From contig NZ_FRAB01000014.1 in the NCBI RefSeq assembly GCF_900142195.1, positions 62,001 to 126,000 of the forward strand: a stretch of DNA of 64,000 nucleotides. Reading direction: 5' to 3'. The notes under the pieces were generated by a model. It saw only the letters and a program-made list of their open reading frames with translations, had not been told where the DNA came from and did not search any database. Below are positions 36,970 through 45,852 of this stretch, one piece after another. The DNA comes from Paraburkholderia terricola. Lineage in GTDB: Bacteria > Pseudomonadota > Gammaproteobacteria > Burkholderiales > Burkholderiaceae. Within the stretch, counting starts at the first letter, position 1. Each line of letters starts with the position of its first letter. Both the position numbers and the translations under genes were made by a program.

Positions 36970-37704
36970 ATGGAAACTCGCTGGTCCGCACTCATGCCTG
37001 ACGCCCGCAACGTCACGCCGCTCTATTTGCAGCTGGCGCGCAATCTTGCGACGGCGATTCATTGCGGCGTGTGGTCGGCGGGCGAGGCGCTGCCGTCGGA
37101 GCGCACCCTCTCCGACGCGATCGGCGTGTCGCGCATCACCGCGCGCAAGGCGATCGAGTTGCTGGTCGAGCAGGGTTTGATCCGGCGCGCGCGGGGCGCG
37201 GGCAGCTTCATCACGCCGCGCGTCGAAGATCCGCTGTCGCGGCTCACCGGCTTCACGAAGAAGATGCAGCAGCGCGGTTTCCGCCCGGATTCGGTGTGGC
37301 TCGAGCGCGATATCCGCGCCGCCAATCGCGACGAACTGGTGCACCTCGGGCTCTCGCCGGGCGCCGCCGTGGCGAGCTTGCGGCGGCTGCGGCGCGCGGA
37401 CGGCATCGTCATGGCGGTCGAGCATTCTGCGCTGCCGGCCGCTGTCGTGCCCGACCCGCACGCGATCGGCGTGTCGCTTTACAGCTATCTGGAACAACGG
37501 GGCGCTGCCGTCGTGCGCGCCTTGCAGCACTTTCGCGCGGTCAACGCATCGAGCGAGATCGCATCGTTAATGGACATCGAACCGCGCTCGGCGCTGCTGG
37601 TCATTACGCGTGTCGGATATAGCGCGGACCAGCGCGCGATCGAACTGACCGACACCTATTGCCGCGACGATTACTACGATTTCGTCGCTGAATTGCGCAC
37701 CTGA
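36970..37704 (+). CDS. GntR-family (HutC subgroup) regulator of the GlcNAc operon
   Basis: A 244-residue regulator with an N-terminal winged helix (about 15-80: TPLYLQLARNLATAIHCGVW, PSERTLSDAIGVSRITARKAIELLVEQGLIRRARGAGSF) and a C-terminal UTRA effector domain (about 95-240) that in NagR/DasR binds glucosamine-6-phosphate or GlcNAc-6-phosphate. It lies directly upstream of nagA, behind the promoter and inverted repeat at 36882. The name NagR or NagQ could apply but I leave it unassigned. Confidence 0.9.
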   Translation: METRWSALMPDARNVTPLYLQLARNLATAIHCGVWSAGEALPSERTLSDAIGVSRITARKAIELLVEQGLIRRARGAGSFITPRVEDPLSRLTGFTKKMQQRGFRPDSVWLERDIRAANRDELVHLGLSPGAAVASLRRLRRADGIVMAVEHSALPAAVVPDPHAIGVSLYSYLEQRGAAVVRALQHFRAVNASSEIASLMDIEPRSALLVITRVGYSADQRAIELTDTYCRDDYYDFVAELRT

Positions 37705-37797
37705 AAAGTCGCTTTGACGCATGGCGGCCTGCCGCCGTCGACAACGCAGGCGAACGCCATTCAGTCGCACCTGTATCGCGCCTCACCAGAGAGACTC

Positions 37798-38901
37798 ATG
37801 CTGACCGGAAACATACTCACCACCGATGGGTGGATTCACGGCACGCTCGAATACGAAAACGGCCGCATCACGGCGCTGACGGGCGAGCGTGTCGATCCGT
37901 CGACAAACGACGCGCCCTACATCCTGCCCGGCTTCATCGATCTGCACGTGCATGGCGGCGGCGGCGCCGACGTGATGGAAGCCGGCGACGCGATCGAAAC
38001 GATCGCGCGCACGCATGCGCGCCATGGCACGACGAGCCTGCTCGCCACCACGATGACCGCGCCGCGCGACGAACTGATGAGCGTCGTCGCGGGCTTGGGC
38101 GACAACGCAAAGATACGCACGCCGGGTGGCTCGCGGGTGCTCGGCGTGCATCTGGAGGGGCCGTACATCAACCCCGGCAAGCTCGGCGCGCAGCCCGACG
38201 CCGCCGTTTCGGCGGTGATGGACGAGGTGCTGAAGTATCTGTCGATCGCGCCGATTCGCGTCGTGACGCTGGCGCCGGAGATCGCCGGCCACATGGAAAT
38301 CATCTCGGAGATGGCGGCGCGCGGCGTGCGCGTGCAGCTCGGCCATTCGCTCGGCACCTACGACGACGCCGTCGCCGCGCTCAAGCACGGCGCGTGCGGC
38401 TTCACGCATCTGTTCAACGCCATGTCGCCGCTGCATCACCGCAATCCCGGCATCGTCGGCGCGGCGCTCGCGCACGCCGAATTCGCCGAAATCATTCCCG
38501 ACTTGCTGCACGTTCATCCGGGCGCGATCCGCGCCGCGTTGCGCGCGATTCCGCGTCTCTACGTGGTGACGGACAGCACCTCGGCCACCGGCATGCCCGA
38601 CGGCGAATACCGCCTCGGCAGCCAGCACGTAACGAAGTGCCTCGGCGGCGTGCGTCTCGCCGACGGCACGCTCGCCGGCAGCACGCTGACGATGGATCAG
38701 GCGCTGCGCAATCTCGTCTCGATCGGCTTGCCGATCGCCGATGTATCAAACCGTTTGTCGCGCTACGCCGCCGACTATCTCGGCATCGAAGACCGCGGCC
38801 GCATCGTGCGCGGCGCGTGGGCCGACCTGGTCGTGTTCGATCGTGAACTGGCGTTGACCGCGACTTACGTCGAAGGAGAAGCAATTGTCGAATATGCTTA
38901 A
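37798..38901 (+). CDS. nagA: N-acetylglucosamine-6-phosphate deacetylase
   Basis: A 367-residue amidohydrolase that removes acetate from GlcNAc-6-phosphate. Metal and substrate sites appear in GFIDLHVHGGGGADVMEA, HLEGPYINPGKLGAQ, VQLGHSLGTYDDAVAALK and VTDSTSATGMPDGEYRLG. The ATG at 37798 was chosen over an earlier in-frame start because the family begins with the MLTGNILTTDGWI strand. The 3' end overlaps the next gene by 17 bases. Confidence 0.96.
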   Translation: MLTGNILTTDGWIHGTLEYENGRITALTGERVDPSTNDAPYILPGFIDLHVHGGGGADVMEAGDAIETIARTHARHGTTSLLATTMTAPRDELMSVVAGLGDNAKIRTPGGSRVLGVHLEGPYINPGKLGAQPDAAVSAVMDEVLKYLSIAPIRVVTLAPEIAGHMEIISEMAARGVRVQLGHSLGTYDDAVAALKHGACGFTHLFNAMSPLHHRNPGIVGAALAHAEFAEIIPDLLHVHPGAIRAALRAIPRLYVVTDSTSATGMPDGEYRLGSQHVTKCLGGVRLADGTLAGSTLTMDQALRNLVSIGLPIADVSNRLSRYAADYLGIEDRGRIVRGAWADLVVFDRELALTATYVEGEAIVEYA

Positions 38902-39901
38902 AGAGGCGCTGGCGTCCGCTGAAACGGTCGCCGCGCAACTCACGGACACCGCGCGCGTGGCGGTGTTGGCGGCGAAGCTCGCGCAGCAGCCGCGCCATGT
39001 CGCGCTGACGGTCGCACGCGGCAGCTCGGATCATGCCGCGAGCTACTTCGCCAGCCTGACGATGAGCCGCCTCGGCGTGCCGGTCGCCTCGCTGCCGATG
39101 TCGGTCGCCACGTTGCAACAGGCGCCGCTACAGGTGCGCGACCAGCTTGCGCTCGCGTTCTCGCAATCGGGCAAGAGCCCCGATCTGATCGGCACCATGC
39201 AAGCATTGCGCCGCGCCGGCGCGTTGACGGTGGCCGCGGTGAACGCGCCGGGTTCGCCGCTGGCCGACGCGTGCGAATTCCACTTGCCTCTGCTGGCCGG
39301 CCCGGAATTGAGCGTCGCGGCCACCAAGAGCTACATCGCGATGCTGTCGATTTCCGCGCAACTGGTCGCGCATTGGCAGAAAGACGCGGCGCTGCTCGGC
39401 GCGTTGAACACGCTGCCCGATGCGCTGCAAGCGGCCGGCAAGCTCGACTGGTCGAAAGCCGTGGACGAATTGCGCGGCATCGAGCGCATGATCGTGATCG
39501 GCCGGGGTCTCGGTCTCGCGATCGCGCAGGAAGCCGCGCTGAAGTTGAAGGAAACCTCCGGCATTCAGGCCGAAGCGTTTTCGAGCGCGGAAGTGCGCCA
39601 CGGTCCGATGGAACTGATCGACCGCGATTACCCGCTGCTGGTGTTCGCACCGCGTGGACCCGAACAGGCCGGCCTTCTGCAACTCGCGCGCGACATGCAG
39701 GCGCGCGGCGCGCGCGTGCTGCTCGCCGCGCCGGCCGACGTGCCGGAAGCGAGCTTGCCGCTCGCCGCCACCGCGCATGCGGCGCTCGATCCGATCGCCG
39801 CGATCCTTTCCTTTTATGTGATGGCCGCCGGCCTTGCCGCCGCGCGCGGGCGCAATCCTGACGCGCCGCGCCATCTCAACAAAGTCACCGAAACTCACTG
39901 A
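38885..39901 (+). CDS. SIS-domain glucosamine-6-phosphate deaminase (NagB-II type)
   Basis: A 338-residue protein with two SIS domains, like the isomerase half of GlmS without the glutaminase part. The sugar-phosphate motifs are VARGSSDHAASY, AFSQSGKSPDLIGTMQALRRAG and KLKETSGIQAEAFSSAEVRHGPMELID. It probably converts glucosamine-6-phosphate to fructose-6-phosphate and ammonia, replacing NagB in this pathway. AAGGAG six bases upstream selects the TTG at 38885, inside the end of nagA, implying coupled translation; an ATG at 38894 is less well placed. Confidence 0.9.
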   Translation: MSNMLKEALASAETVAAQLTDTARVAVLAAKLAQQPRHVALTVARGSSDHAASYFASLTMSRLGVPVASLPMSVATLQQAPLQVRDQLALAFSQSGKSPDLIGTMQALRRAGALTVAAVNAPGSPLADACEFHLPLLAGPELSVAATKSYIAMLSISAQLVAHWQKDAALLGALNTLPDALQAAGKLDWSKAVDELRGIERMIVIGRGLGLAIAQEAALKLKETSGIQAEAFSSAEVRHGPMELIDRDYPLLVFAPRGPEQAGLLQLARDMQARGARVLLAAPADVPEASLPLAATAHAALDPIAAILSFYVMAAGLAAARGRNPDAPRHLNKVTETH

Positions 39902-39937
39902 CGAGAAAATCAGATGCGACGTGTCGAGGAGTCCCGC

Positions 39938-42505
39938 TTGAAGAGCCATTCTGAAGGCCATATTGTTTTGCTCGCGCCGATGACCGGTCCGGTCGTGCCG
40001 CTCGCGAACGTGCCCGACCCTGTGTTTTCGGGCGGCATGTTCGGCGACGGCATCGGTGTCGATCCGCTCGAGGGCCGACTCGTCGCGCCGTGCGACGGCA
40101 TCGTCACCCACCTTGCGCGCACCGGTCACGCGTTGACGCTGGCCACCGCGGAAGGCGCGGAAATTCTGCTGCACATCGGTATCGACACGGTCGAGCTGAG
40201 CGGCAAGGGCTTTACGCCGATGGTCGAGCAAGGCGCGCACGTGCGCACCGGCGACGTGCTGATCGAGTTCGATCAGGACCAGGTCGCGCTGAATGCGCCG
40301 AGCCTCGTGTCGGTGATCGCGATTGCCAATTCCGACGCGTTCGAGATCGTCGAGCGTGTGCAAGGCGGCATGCTGAAAGCCGGCGAAACGCCGCTGCTGG
40401 TGCTGCGCGCACGCGGCGGCGCGGCGGCCCATGCGTCGCGCGAGGCAAGTGCGACGAACGTCACCGAGGAAGCGCGTCAGCAGGTCACGCTGGCACACGC
40501 CGGCGGCCTGCATGCGCGGCCCGCCGCGCGTGCCCGTGAAGCGGCGCGCGGTTTCGACGCGCGCGTCGAAGTGCGTTACGAGGGGCGCAAGGCGTCGATC
40601 GAAAGCGTGGTCGGCCTGCTTGGGCTGGGCGCGGGTGAAGGCGCGACGGTCGAGTTGCTGGGCGTCGGTCCGCAAGCCCTGGCCGCGGTCGATGCAATCG
40701 CCCGCGAATTGACGCGCGAAGCGCACGGCGAAGTGGAGGAAAAACCGGCGCGCGCCAGCTCGCCGGCGCCGCAAGCGATGGCGCGCGCGGCGGACGAAGT
40801 GCTTGCGCCGAATACGCTCGCGGGCGTGTGCGCGGCGCCGGGCGTCGCGGTCGGCAAGCTGGTGCGCTGGGACGATGCGGACATCGATCCGCCGGAGACG
40901 GCGACCGGCACGTCCGCCGCGGAGAGCCGTCTGCTGGACAAGGCGATTGCCACCGTCGATGCCGATCTCGGCACCACCGTGCGCGACGCCTCGCAACGCG
41001 GCGCGCATGGCGAAGCGGGCATTTTCGCGGTGCACCGTGTGCTGCTCGAAGACCCGACGCTGCTCGACGCGGCGCGCGATCTGATCAGCCTCGGCAAGAG
41101 CGCGGGTTTCGCGTGGCGCGAGGCGATCCGCGCGCAGATCCGCATCCTGACGAACATCGAGGACACGTTGCTCGCGGAACGTGCCGCCGATCTGCGCGAC
41201 ATCGAAAAGCGCGTGCTGCGCGCGCTGGGTTATACGAACGCCGCAGCGCGCACGTTGCCCGACGAAGCCGTGCTGGCGGCCGAGGAATTCACGCCGTCCG
41301 ATTTGTCTTCGCTGGATCGCTCGCGTGTCACCGCGCTCGTGATGGCGCGCGGCGGCGCGACCTCGCATGCGGCGATTCTCGCGCGCCAGGCGGGCATTCC
41401 CGCACTGGTGGCCGTTGGCGACGCGCTGCACGCGATTCCCGAGGGCACGCAAGTGGTGGTGGACGCCAGCACCGGCCGGCTCGAATTCGCGCCGACCGAA
41501 CTCGACGTGGAACGCGCGCGGCTGGAGCGCACGCGTCTGGCCGGCGTGCGCGAAGCGAACCGCCGCACTTCGCAGCAGGCCGCGGTGACGTCCGATGGCC
41601 GCGCGATCGAAGTGGCCGCGAACATCGCCACGCTCGACGACGCCAAAACCGCCGTCGACAACGGCGCCGATTCCGTCGGCCTGCTGCGCACCGAATTGCT
41701 GTTCATCCATCGCTCGGCGGCGCCGACCACGGATGAGCATCGCCAAAGCTACCAGGCCATCGTCGACGCCTTGAACGGCCGCACCGCGATCATCCGCACG
41801 CTGGACGTGGGCGCGGACAAGGAAGTCGATTACCTGACGCTGCCGCCCGAACCGAATCCGGCACTCGGCCTGCGCGGTATCCGCCTCGCGCAAGTGCGCC
41901 CCGATCTGCTCGACGATCAGTTGCGCGGTCTGCTGGCGGTGCAGCCGCTCGGCGCGGTGCGCATTCTGCTGCCGATGGTGACCGACGTCGGCGAGTTGAT
42001 CCGCATCCGCAAACGCATCGATGAGTTCGCCCGCGAGTCGGGCCGCACGGAGCCGATCGAAGTCGGCGTGATGATCGAAGTGCCGTCGGCGGCTTTGCTT
42101 GCCGATCAGCTTGCGCGGCACGCGGATTTTCTGTCGATCGGCACCAACGATCTGACGCAATACACGCTGGCGATGGACCGCTGTCAGGCCGATCTCGCCG
42201 CCCAGGCCGACGGCCTGCATCCGGCGGTGTTGCGCCTGATTTCGGCGACCGTGCAAGGCGCGAGCAAGCATGGCAAATGGGTCGGCGTATGCGGCGCACT
42301 GGCGGGCGATCCGCTGGCGATGCCGCTGCTCGTCGGTCTCGGCGTGACCGAGCTTTCGGTGGATCCGGTGTCGGTGCCGGGCATCAAGGCGCGCGTGCGC
42401 AACCTCGATTATCAACTGTGCCGTCAGCGCGCGCAGGATGCACTCGCGCTCGAATCGGCCCAGGCGGTAAGGGCAGCAAGTCGCGAAACCTGGCCTTTGG
42501 ACTGA
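39938..42505 (+). CDS. Fused PTS EIIA(Glc-type)-HPr-EI protein for GlcNAc uptake
   Basis: An 855-residue three-part phosphotransferase. Numbering from the TTG at 39938: a glucose-type EIIA (about 1-160) with His64 and the phosphorylated His79 (EILLHIGIDTVEL); an HPr domain (about 180-265) with His192 (AGGLHARPAAR); and enzyme I (about 292-855) with His477 (RGGATSHAAILARQ), LRTELLFIH and LSIGTNDLTQYTLA. It can carry phosphate from PEP straight to the NagE IIB domain without the general HPr/EI. GAGGAG six bases before the TTG supports this start; an ATG at 39914 precedes it in frame. Known in other proteobacteria as NagF/FruB-like fusions. Confidence 0.94.
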   Translation: MKSHSEGHIVLLAPMTGPVVPLANVPDPVFSGGMFGDGIGVDPLEGRLVAPCDGIVTHLARTGHALTLATAEGAEILLHIGIDTVELSGKGFTPMVEQGAHVRTGDVLIEFDQDQVALNAPSLVSVIAIANSDAFEIVERVQGGMLKAGETPLLVLRARGGAAAHASREASATNVTEEARQQVTLAHAGGLHARPAARAREAARGFDARVEVRYEGRKASIESVVGLLGLGAGEGATVELLGVGPQALAAVDAIARELTREAHGEVEEKPARASSPAPQAMARAADEVLAPNTLAGVCAAPGVAVGKLVRWDDADIDPPETATGTSAAESRLLDKAIATVDADLGTTVRDASQRGAHGEAGIFAVHRVLLEDPTLLDAARDLISLGKSAGFAWREAIRAQIRILTNIEDTLLAERAADLRDIEKRVLRALGYTNAAARTLPDEAVLAAEEFTPSDLSSLDRSRVTALVMARGGATSHAAILARQAGIPALVAVGDALHAIPEGTQVVVDASTGRLEFAPTELDVERARLERTRLAGVREANRRTSQQAAVTSDGRAIEVAANIATLDDAKTAVDNGADSVGLLRTELLFIHRSAAPTTDEHRQSYQAIVDALNGRTAIIRTLDVGADKEVDYLTLPPEPNPALGLRGIRLAQVRPDLLDDQLRGLLAVQPLGAVRILLPMVTDVGELIRIRKRIDEFARESGRTEPIEVGVMIEVPSAALLADQLARHADFLSIGTNDLTQYTLAMDRCQADLAAQADGLHPAVLRLISATVQGASKHGKWVGVCGALAGDPLAMPLLVGLGVTELSVDPVSVPGIKARVRNLDYQLCRQRAQDALALESAQAVRAASRETWPLD

Positions 42506-42615
42506 ACCCACGCAGTCCGCGGCCGGCTTCGCTCGATCAACCACGTATAGCGACGAAACTCAACGACGACAGTCGACAACGACAGTCCACAACGAGACAA
42601 GGATTGGAGATATCA

Positions 42616-44388
42616 ATGGATGGGAATCCGTTTCTGAAGATTCAGCGCCTGGGACGCGCGCTGATGCTGCCGATCGCGGTGCTGCCGGTTGCCGGCCTGC
42701 TGCTGCGCCTGGGCCAGCCCGATGTGTTCAACATCAAGATGATCGCCGACGCCGGCGGCGCGATCTTCGACAACCTGCCGCTGCTGTTCGCGATCGGCGT
42801 GGCGGTCGGTTTCGCGAAAGACAACAACGGCGTGGCGGGTCTCGCGGGCGCGATCGGTTATCTGATCGAAGTCGCGGTGATGAAGGACATCAACGACAAG
42901 CTCAACATGGGCGTGTTGTCCGGGATCGTGGCGGGTATCGTCGCGGGCTTGCTGTACAACAAATACAAGGACATCAAGCTGCCCGACTACCTCGCGTTCT
43001 TCGGAGGGAAACGCTTCGTGCCGATTGTCACGGGGGTGGCCTGTCTCGCGCTCGGCATTGTGTTCGGCTATGTGTGGCAGCCGGTGCAAGCCGTGATCGA
43101 CACGGCCGGCCACTGGCTGACCACCGCGGGCGCGTTCGGCGCGTTCGTGTTCGGCGTGCTGAACCGCCTGCTGCTGGTCACGGGCTTGCATCACATTCTG
43201 AATTCGCTCACGTGGTTCGTGTTCGGCACCTTCACGCCGCCCGGCGGCGCCGCGGTGACGGGCGACCTGCATCGCTTCTTCGCGGGCGACCCGAGCGCGG
43301 GCACGTTCATGACGGGCTTCTTCCCGGTCATGATGTTCGGTCTGCCGGCCGCGTGCCTCGCGATGTTCCATGAAGCGCCGAAGGAGCGCCGCGCGGTGGT
43401 CGGCGGGCTGCTGTTCTCGATGGCGCTCACCTCGTTCCTGACGGGCGTGACCGAGCCGATCGAGTTCAGCTTCATGTTCCTCGCACCGGTGCTGTATGCG
43501 ATCCACGCGCTGTTGACCGGCGTCGCGCTTGCTGTTTGCTCGGCGCTCGGCATTCACCTCGGCTTCACGTTTTCCGCCGGCGCGATCGACTACGTGCTGA
43601 ACTACGGCCTCTCGACGAGGGGCTGGTGGGCGATTCCGATCGGTCTCGTGTACTCGGTGTTGTACTACGGGCTGTTCCGTTTCTTCATCCGCAAATTCAA
43701 CATGGCGACGCCGGGCCGCGAACCCGCTGCCGCCGATGAACAGGTCGAATCGTTTGCCGCCGGCGGCTTCGTTTCGCCGGTAGCCGGCGCAGCCGTGCCG
43801 CGCGCGCAGCGTTATATCGCGGCGCTGGGCGGCGCGGCGAATCTGTCGGTGGTGGATGCCTGCACGACGCGTCTGCGTCTGTCGGTGGTCGACTCGGACA
43901 AGGTCTCGGAAAACGAACTGAAGACGATCGGCGCGCGCGGCGTGCTCAAGCGCGGCGCGACCAACGTGCAAGTGATCATCGGACCGGAAGCGGACATTAT
44001 TGCGGACGAGATCCGCACGGTAATCGCGCAGGGCGGCGGCGAAGCGAAGGCGGTTACTGTGTCCGCTGCTGCGCCTGCCGCGGCTTCCGCGACTGCCGCC
44101 GCGAGCGCTCAAGGCGGTCCGCTCGATCCTGACCCGCAGCGTTGGCTCGCCGTATTCGGCGGCGCGGGCAACGTGGTGTCGCTGGATGCCGTCGCGGCGA
44201 CGCGTCTGCGTATCGTCGTGCGCGATCCGTCGGCGGTGGATCGTCAGCGCCTCGCCACGCTCGATACGGCGTGGGTGTCGGCGGACACGTTTCATATCGT
44301 GGTCGGCGAGGCGGCGCAGCGCTATGCCGCGCAACTGGCGACGCGTCTGTCGCCCACGAGCGGCGGCGCGACGCCTTTGCCGGCTTGA
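42616..44388 (+). CDS. nagE: N-acetylglucosamine PTS permease EIICB with an extra degenerate IIB domain
   Basis: A 590-residue permease. The IIC channel (about 1-365, ten helices) starts MDGNPFLKIQRLGRALMLPIAVLPVAGLLLRLG and has GLHHILNSLTWF and VTEPIEFSFMFLAPVLYAIHALLTG. A first IIB domain (about 393-475) carries the phosphorylated Cys416 in VVDACTTRLRLSV. A second IIB-like domain (about 505-585) has RWLAVFGGAGNVVSLDAVAATRLRIVV: the cysteine position is alanine (Ala527), so it cannot accept phosphate. GGAG precedes the ATG. It is the last gene of the nag cluster. Confidence 0.95.
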   Translation: MDGNPFLKIQRLGRALMLPIAVLPVAGLLLRLGQPDVFNIKMIADAGGAIFDNLPLLFAIGVAVGFAKDNNGVAGLAGAIGYLIEVAVMKDINDKLNMGVLSGIVAGIVAGLLYNKYKDIKLPDYLAFFGGKRFVPIVTGVACLALGIVFGYVWQPVQAVIDTAGHWLTTAGAFGAFVFGVLNRLLLVTGLHHILNSLTWFVFGTFTPPGGAAVTGDLHRFFAGDPSAGTFMTGFFPVMMFGLPAACLAMFHEAPKERRAVVGGLLFSMALTSFLTGVTEPIEFSFMFLAPVLYAIHALLTGVALAVCSALGIHLGFTFSAGAIDYVLNYGLSTRGWWAIPIGLVYSVLYYGLFRFFIRKFNMATPGREPAAADEQVESFAAGGFVSPVAGAAVPRAQRYIAALGGAANLSVVDACTTRLRLSVVDSDKVSENELKTIGARGVLKRGATNVQVIIGPEADIIADEIRTVIAQGGGEAKAVTVSAAAPAAASATAAASAQGGPLDPDPQRWLAVFGGAGNVVSLDAVAATRLRIVVRDPSAVDRQRLATLDTAWVSADTFHIVVGEAAQRYAAQLATRLSPTSGGATPLPA

Positions 44389-44457
44389 TGCCGTGTGATG
44401 CCGCGGCCTCCGCGCCGCTTACCGCGCGTCTCTTCTGACAAGACAACGCGACAATAA

Positions 44458-44491
44458 AAAAGCGGCACCTTCAATTCAAGGTGCCGCTTTT
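44458..44491 (+). terminator. Intrinsic terminator of the nag operon
   Basis: AAAAGCGGCACCTT, loop CAATTC, AAGGTGCCGCTTTT. The A-rich and T-rich ends allow termination from both sides, suiting the convergent cyd operon. Confidence 0.92.
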
Positions 44492-44536
44492 GCGTTTACC
44501 CGCTTGCGCTAACCGGCATCGCCGGCCACGGCTCGA

Positions 44537-44653
44537 TCAACGCGCTTTCTGCTTTCCCACTTCCGCCGGCCGGCGCGATTCCAGCCACATGACGTTGATG
44601 ATGCCGAACGCCAACGCCACGCCAATGCCGAGAATCCAACTGAAGTACCACAT
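44537..44653 (-). CDS. cydX: Cytochrome bd small subunit CydX
   Basis: A 38-residue protein beginning MWYFSWILGIGVALAFGIIN, a single membrane helix with the conserved N-terminal Trp-Tyr-Phe, followed by VMWLESRRPAEV and a basic tail. CydX is required for stability and activity of the bd oxidase. It begins 28 bases after the cydB stop with AGGAG ahead, completing the operon cydP-cydA-cydB-cydX. Confidence 0.93.
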   Translation of the reverse strand: MWYFSWILGIGVALAFGIINVMWLESRRPAEVGKQKAR

Positions 44654-44681
44654 CGCAAACTCCTGTTAATCGTATTGCCGG

Positions 44682-45818
44682 TCAATACATCGAATGATGA
44701 TTTTCTTCGAGCGCCGCCGCGGTTACCTTGCCTCGCATCACGCGATAGACCCAGCTCGTGTAGATCAGGATGAGCGGCAGGAAAACCACCACCGCCACCA
44801 GCATGATCTGCAGCGTCATGCGGCTCGAGGTCGAATCCCACACGGTGAGGCTGCTGCGGCCGTCGAGCGACGAAGGCATGATGAACGGGAACATCGAGAA
44901 GCCCGCCGTCAGAATCACGCCGATGATCGTCGACGAGGTCGCCAGGAACGCGCTCTTTTCGAAGCGCGAGCGCGCGAGCAACGCGGCGAGCACGCCGCCG
45001 ACGAGACCCGCTATCGGCGCGGCCGTCATCCACGGATAGGTTGCGTAATTGGTGAGCCACAGACCCGGCGCGCCGATCACGCTCTTCATCAGCGGATTGG
45101 CGACCGCATCGAGCGGCGCGGCGTCGACGATCTGATAGCCGCCGATCACCACCGCGATCAGCGCGCCCGCGATCAGGAACAGCACGACGCCGGCCAGCGA
45201 CGCGATGCGCAGTGCGAGCGAAGCGCGTTCGGCGACGATGCCGTCCGATTTCATCTTCACGAAGGCTGCGCCGTGCGCGGCCAGCATCGACACGCTCACG
45301 AGCCCGCACAACACCGCGAACGGGTTGAGCAAGGCGAAGAAGCCGCCGTGATAGGTGACGCGCAGGTCGGTGTCGAACGAAAACGGCACGCCCTGCAGCA
45401 GGTTGCCGAACGCGACGCCGAACACCAGCGCCGGCACGAAGCCGCCGACGAACAGCGCCCAGTCCCACGCGCTGCGCCAGCGCGGGTCCTCGCGTTTGCT
45501 GCGGTAGTCGAAGCCGACCGGCCGGAAGAACAGCGCGAACAGCACCAGCAGCATCGCGAAGTAGAAGCCCGAGAACGACGCCGCGTACACCAGCGGCCAC
45601 GCGGCGAACATCGCGCCGCCCGCCGTGATGAGCCATACCTGATTGCCTTCCCACGTCGCGCCGACCGTGTTCACGACGATGCGCCGCTCGGCGTCGGTCT
45701 TGCCGATGAACGGCAGCAGAATCGCGGCGCCCATGTCGAAGCCGTCGGTGAGCGCGAAGCCGATCAGCAGGACGCCGATCAGCACCCACCAGATCAGTTT
45801 GAGGGTTGCGTAATCCAT
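44682..45818 (-). CDS. cydB: Cytochrome bd ubiquinol oxidase subunit II
   Basis: A 378-residue membrane subunit with eight or nine helices. It starts [40 protein letters not shown], including the GFDMG motif that lines the oxygen/proton path in the family, and has the WEGNQVWLI segment and the C-terminal [21 protein letters not shown]. It pairs with CydA around hemes b558, b595 and d. It lies 34 bases after cydA on the same strand. Confidence 0.97.
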   Translation of the reverse strand: MDYATLKLIWWVLIGVLLIGFALTDGFDMGAAILLPFIGKTDAERRIVVNTVGATWEGNQVWLITAGGAMFAAWPLVYAASFSGFYFAMLLVLFALFFRPVGFDYRSKREDPRWRSAWDWALFVGGFVPALVFGVAFGNLLQGVPFSFDTDLRVTYHGGFFALLNPFAVLCGLVSVSMLAAHGAAFVKMKSDGIVAERASLALRIASLAGVVLFLIAGALIAVVIGGYQIVDAAPLDAVANPLMKSVIGAPGLWLTNYATYPWMTAAPIAGLVGGVLAALLARSRFEKSAFLATSSTIIGVILTAGFSMFPFIMPSSLDGRSSLTVWDSTSSRMTLQIMLVAVVVFLPLILIYTSWVYRVMRGKVTAAALEENHHSMY

Positions 45819-45852
45819 GATGAGGTTTCCCTTGAAGCAGAGTGGCGGCGAA

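Noticed and set aside
39128-42544. A very long open frame (1138 codons) on the minus strand antisense to the nag EIIA-HPr-EI gene
   Set aside because: It is Arg/His-rich with no recognisable domain, while the plus-strand gene is fully conserved. Long antisense frames are expected in GC-rich codon use.
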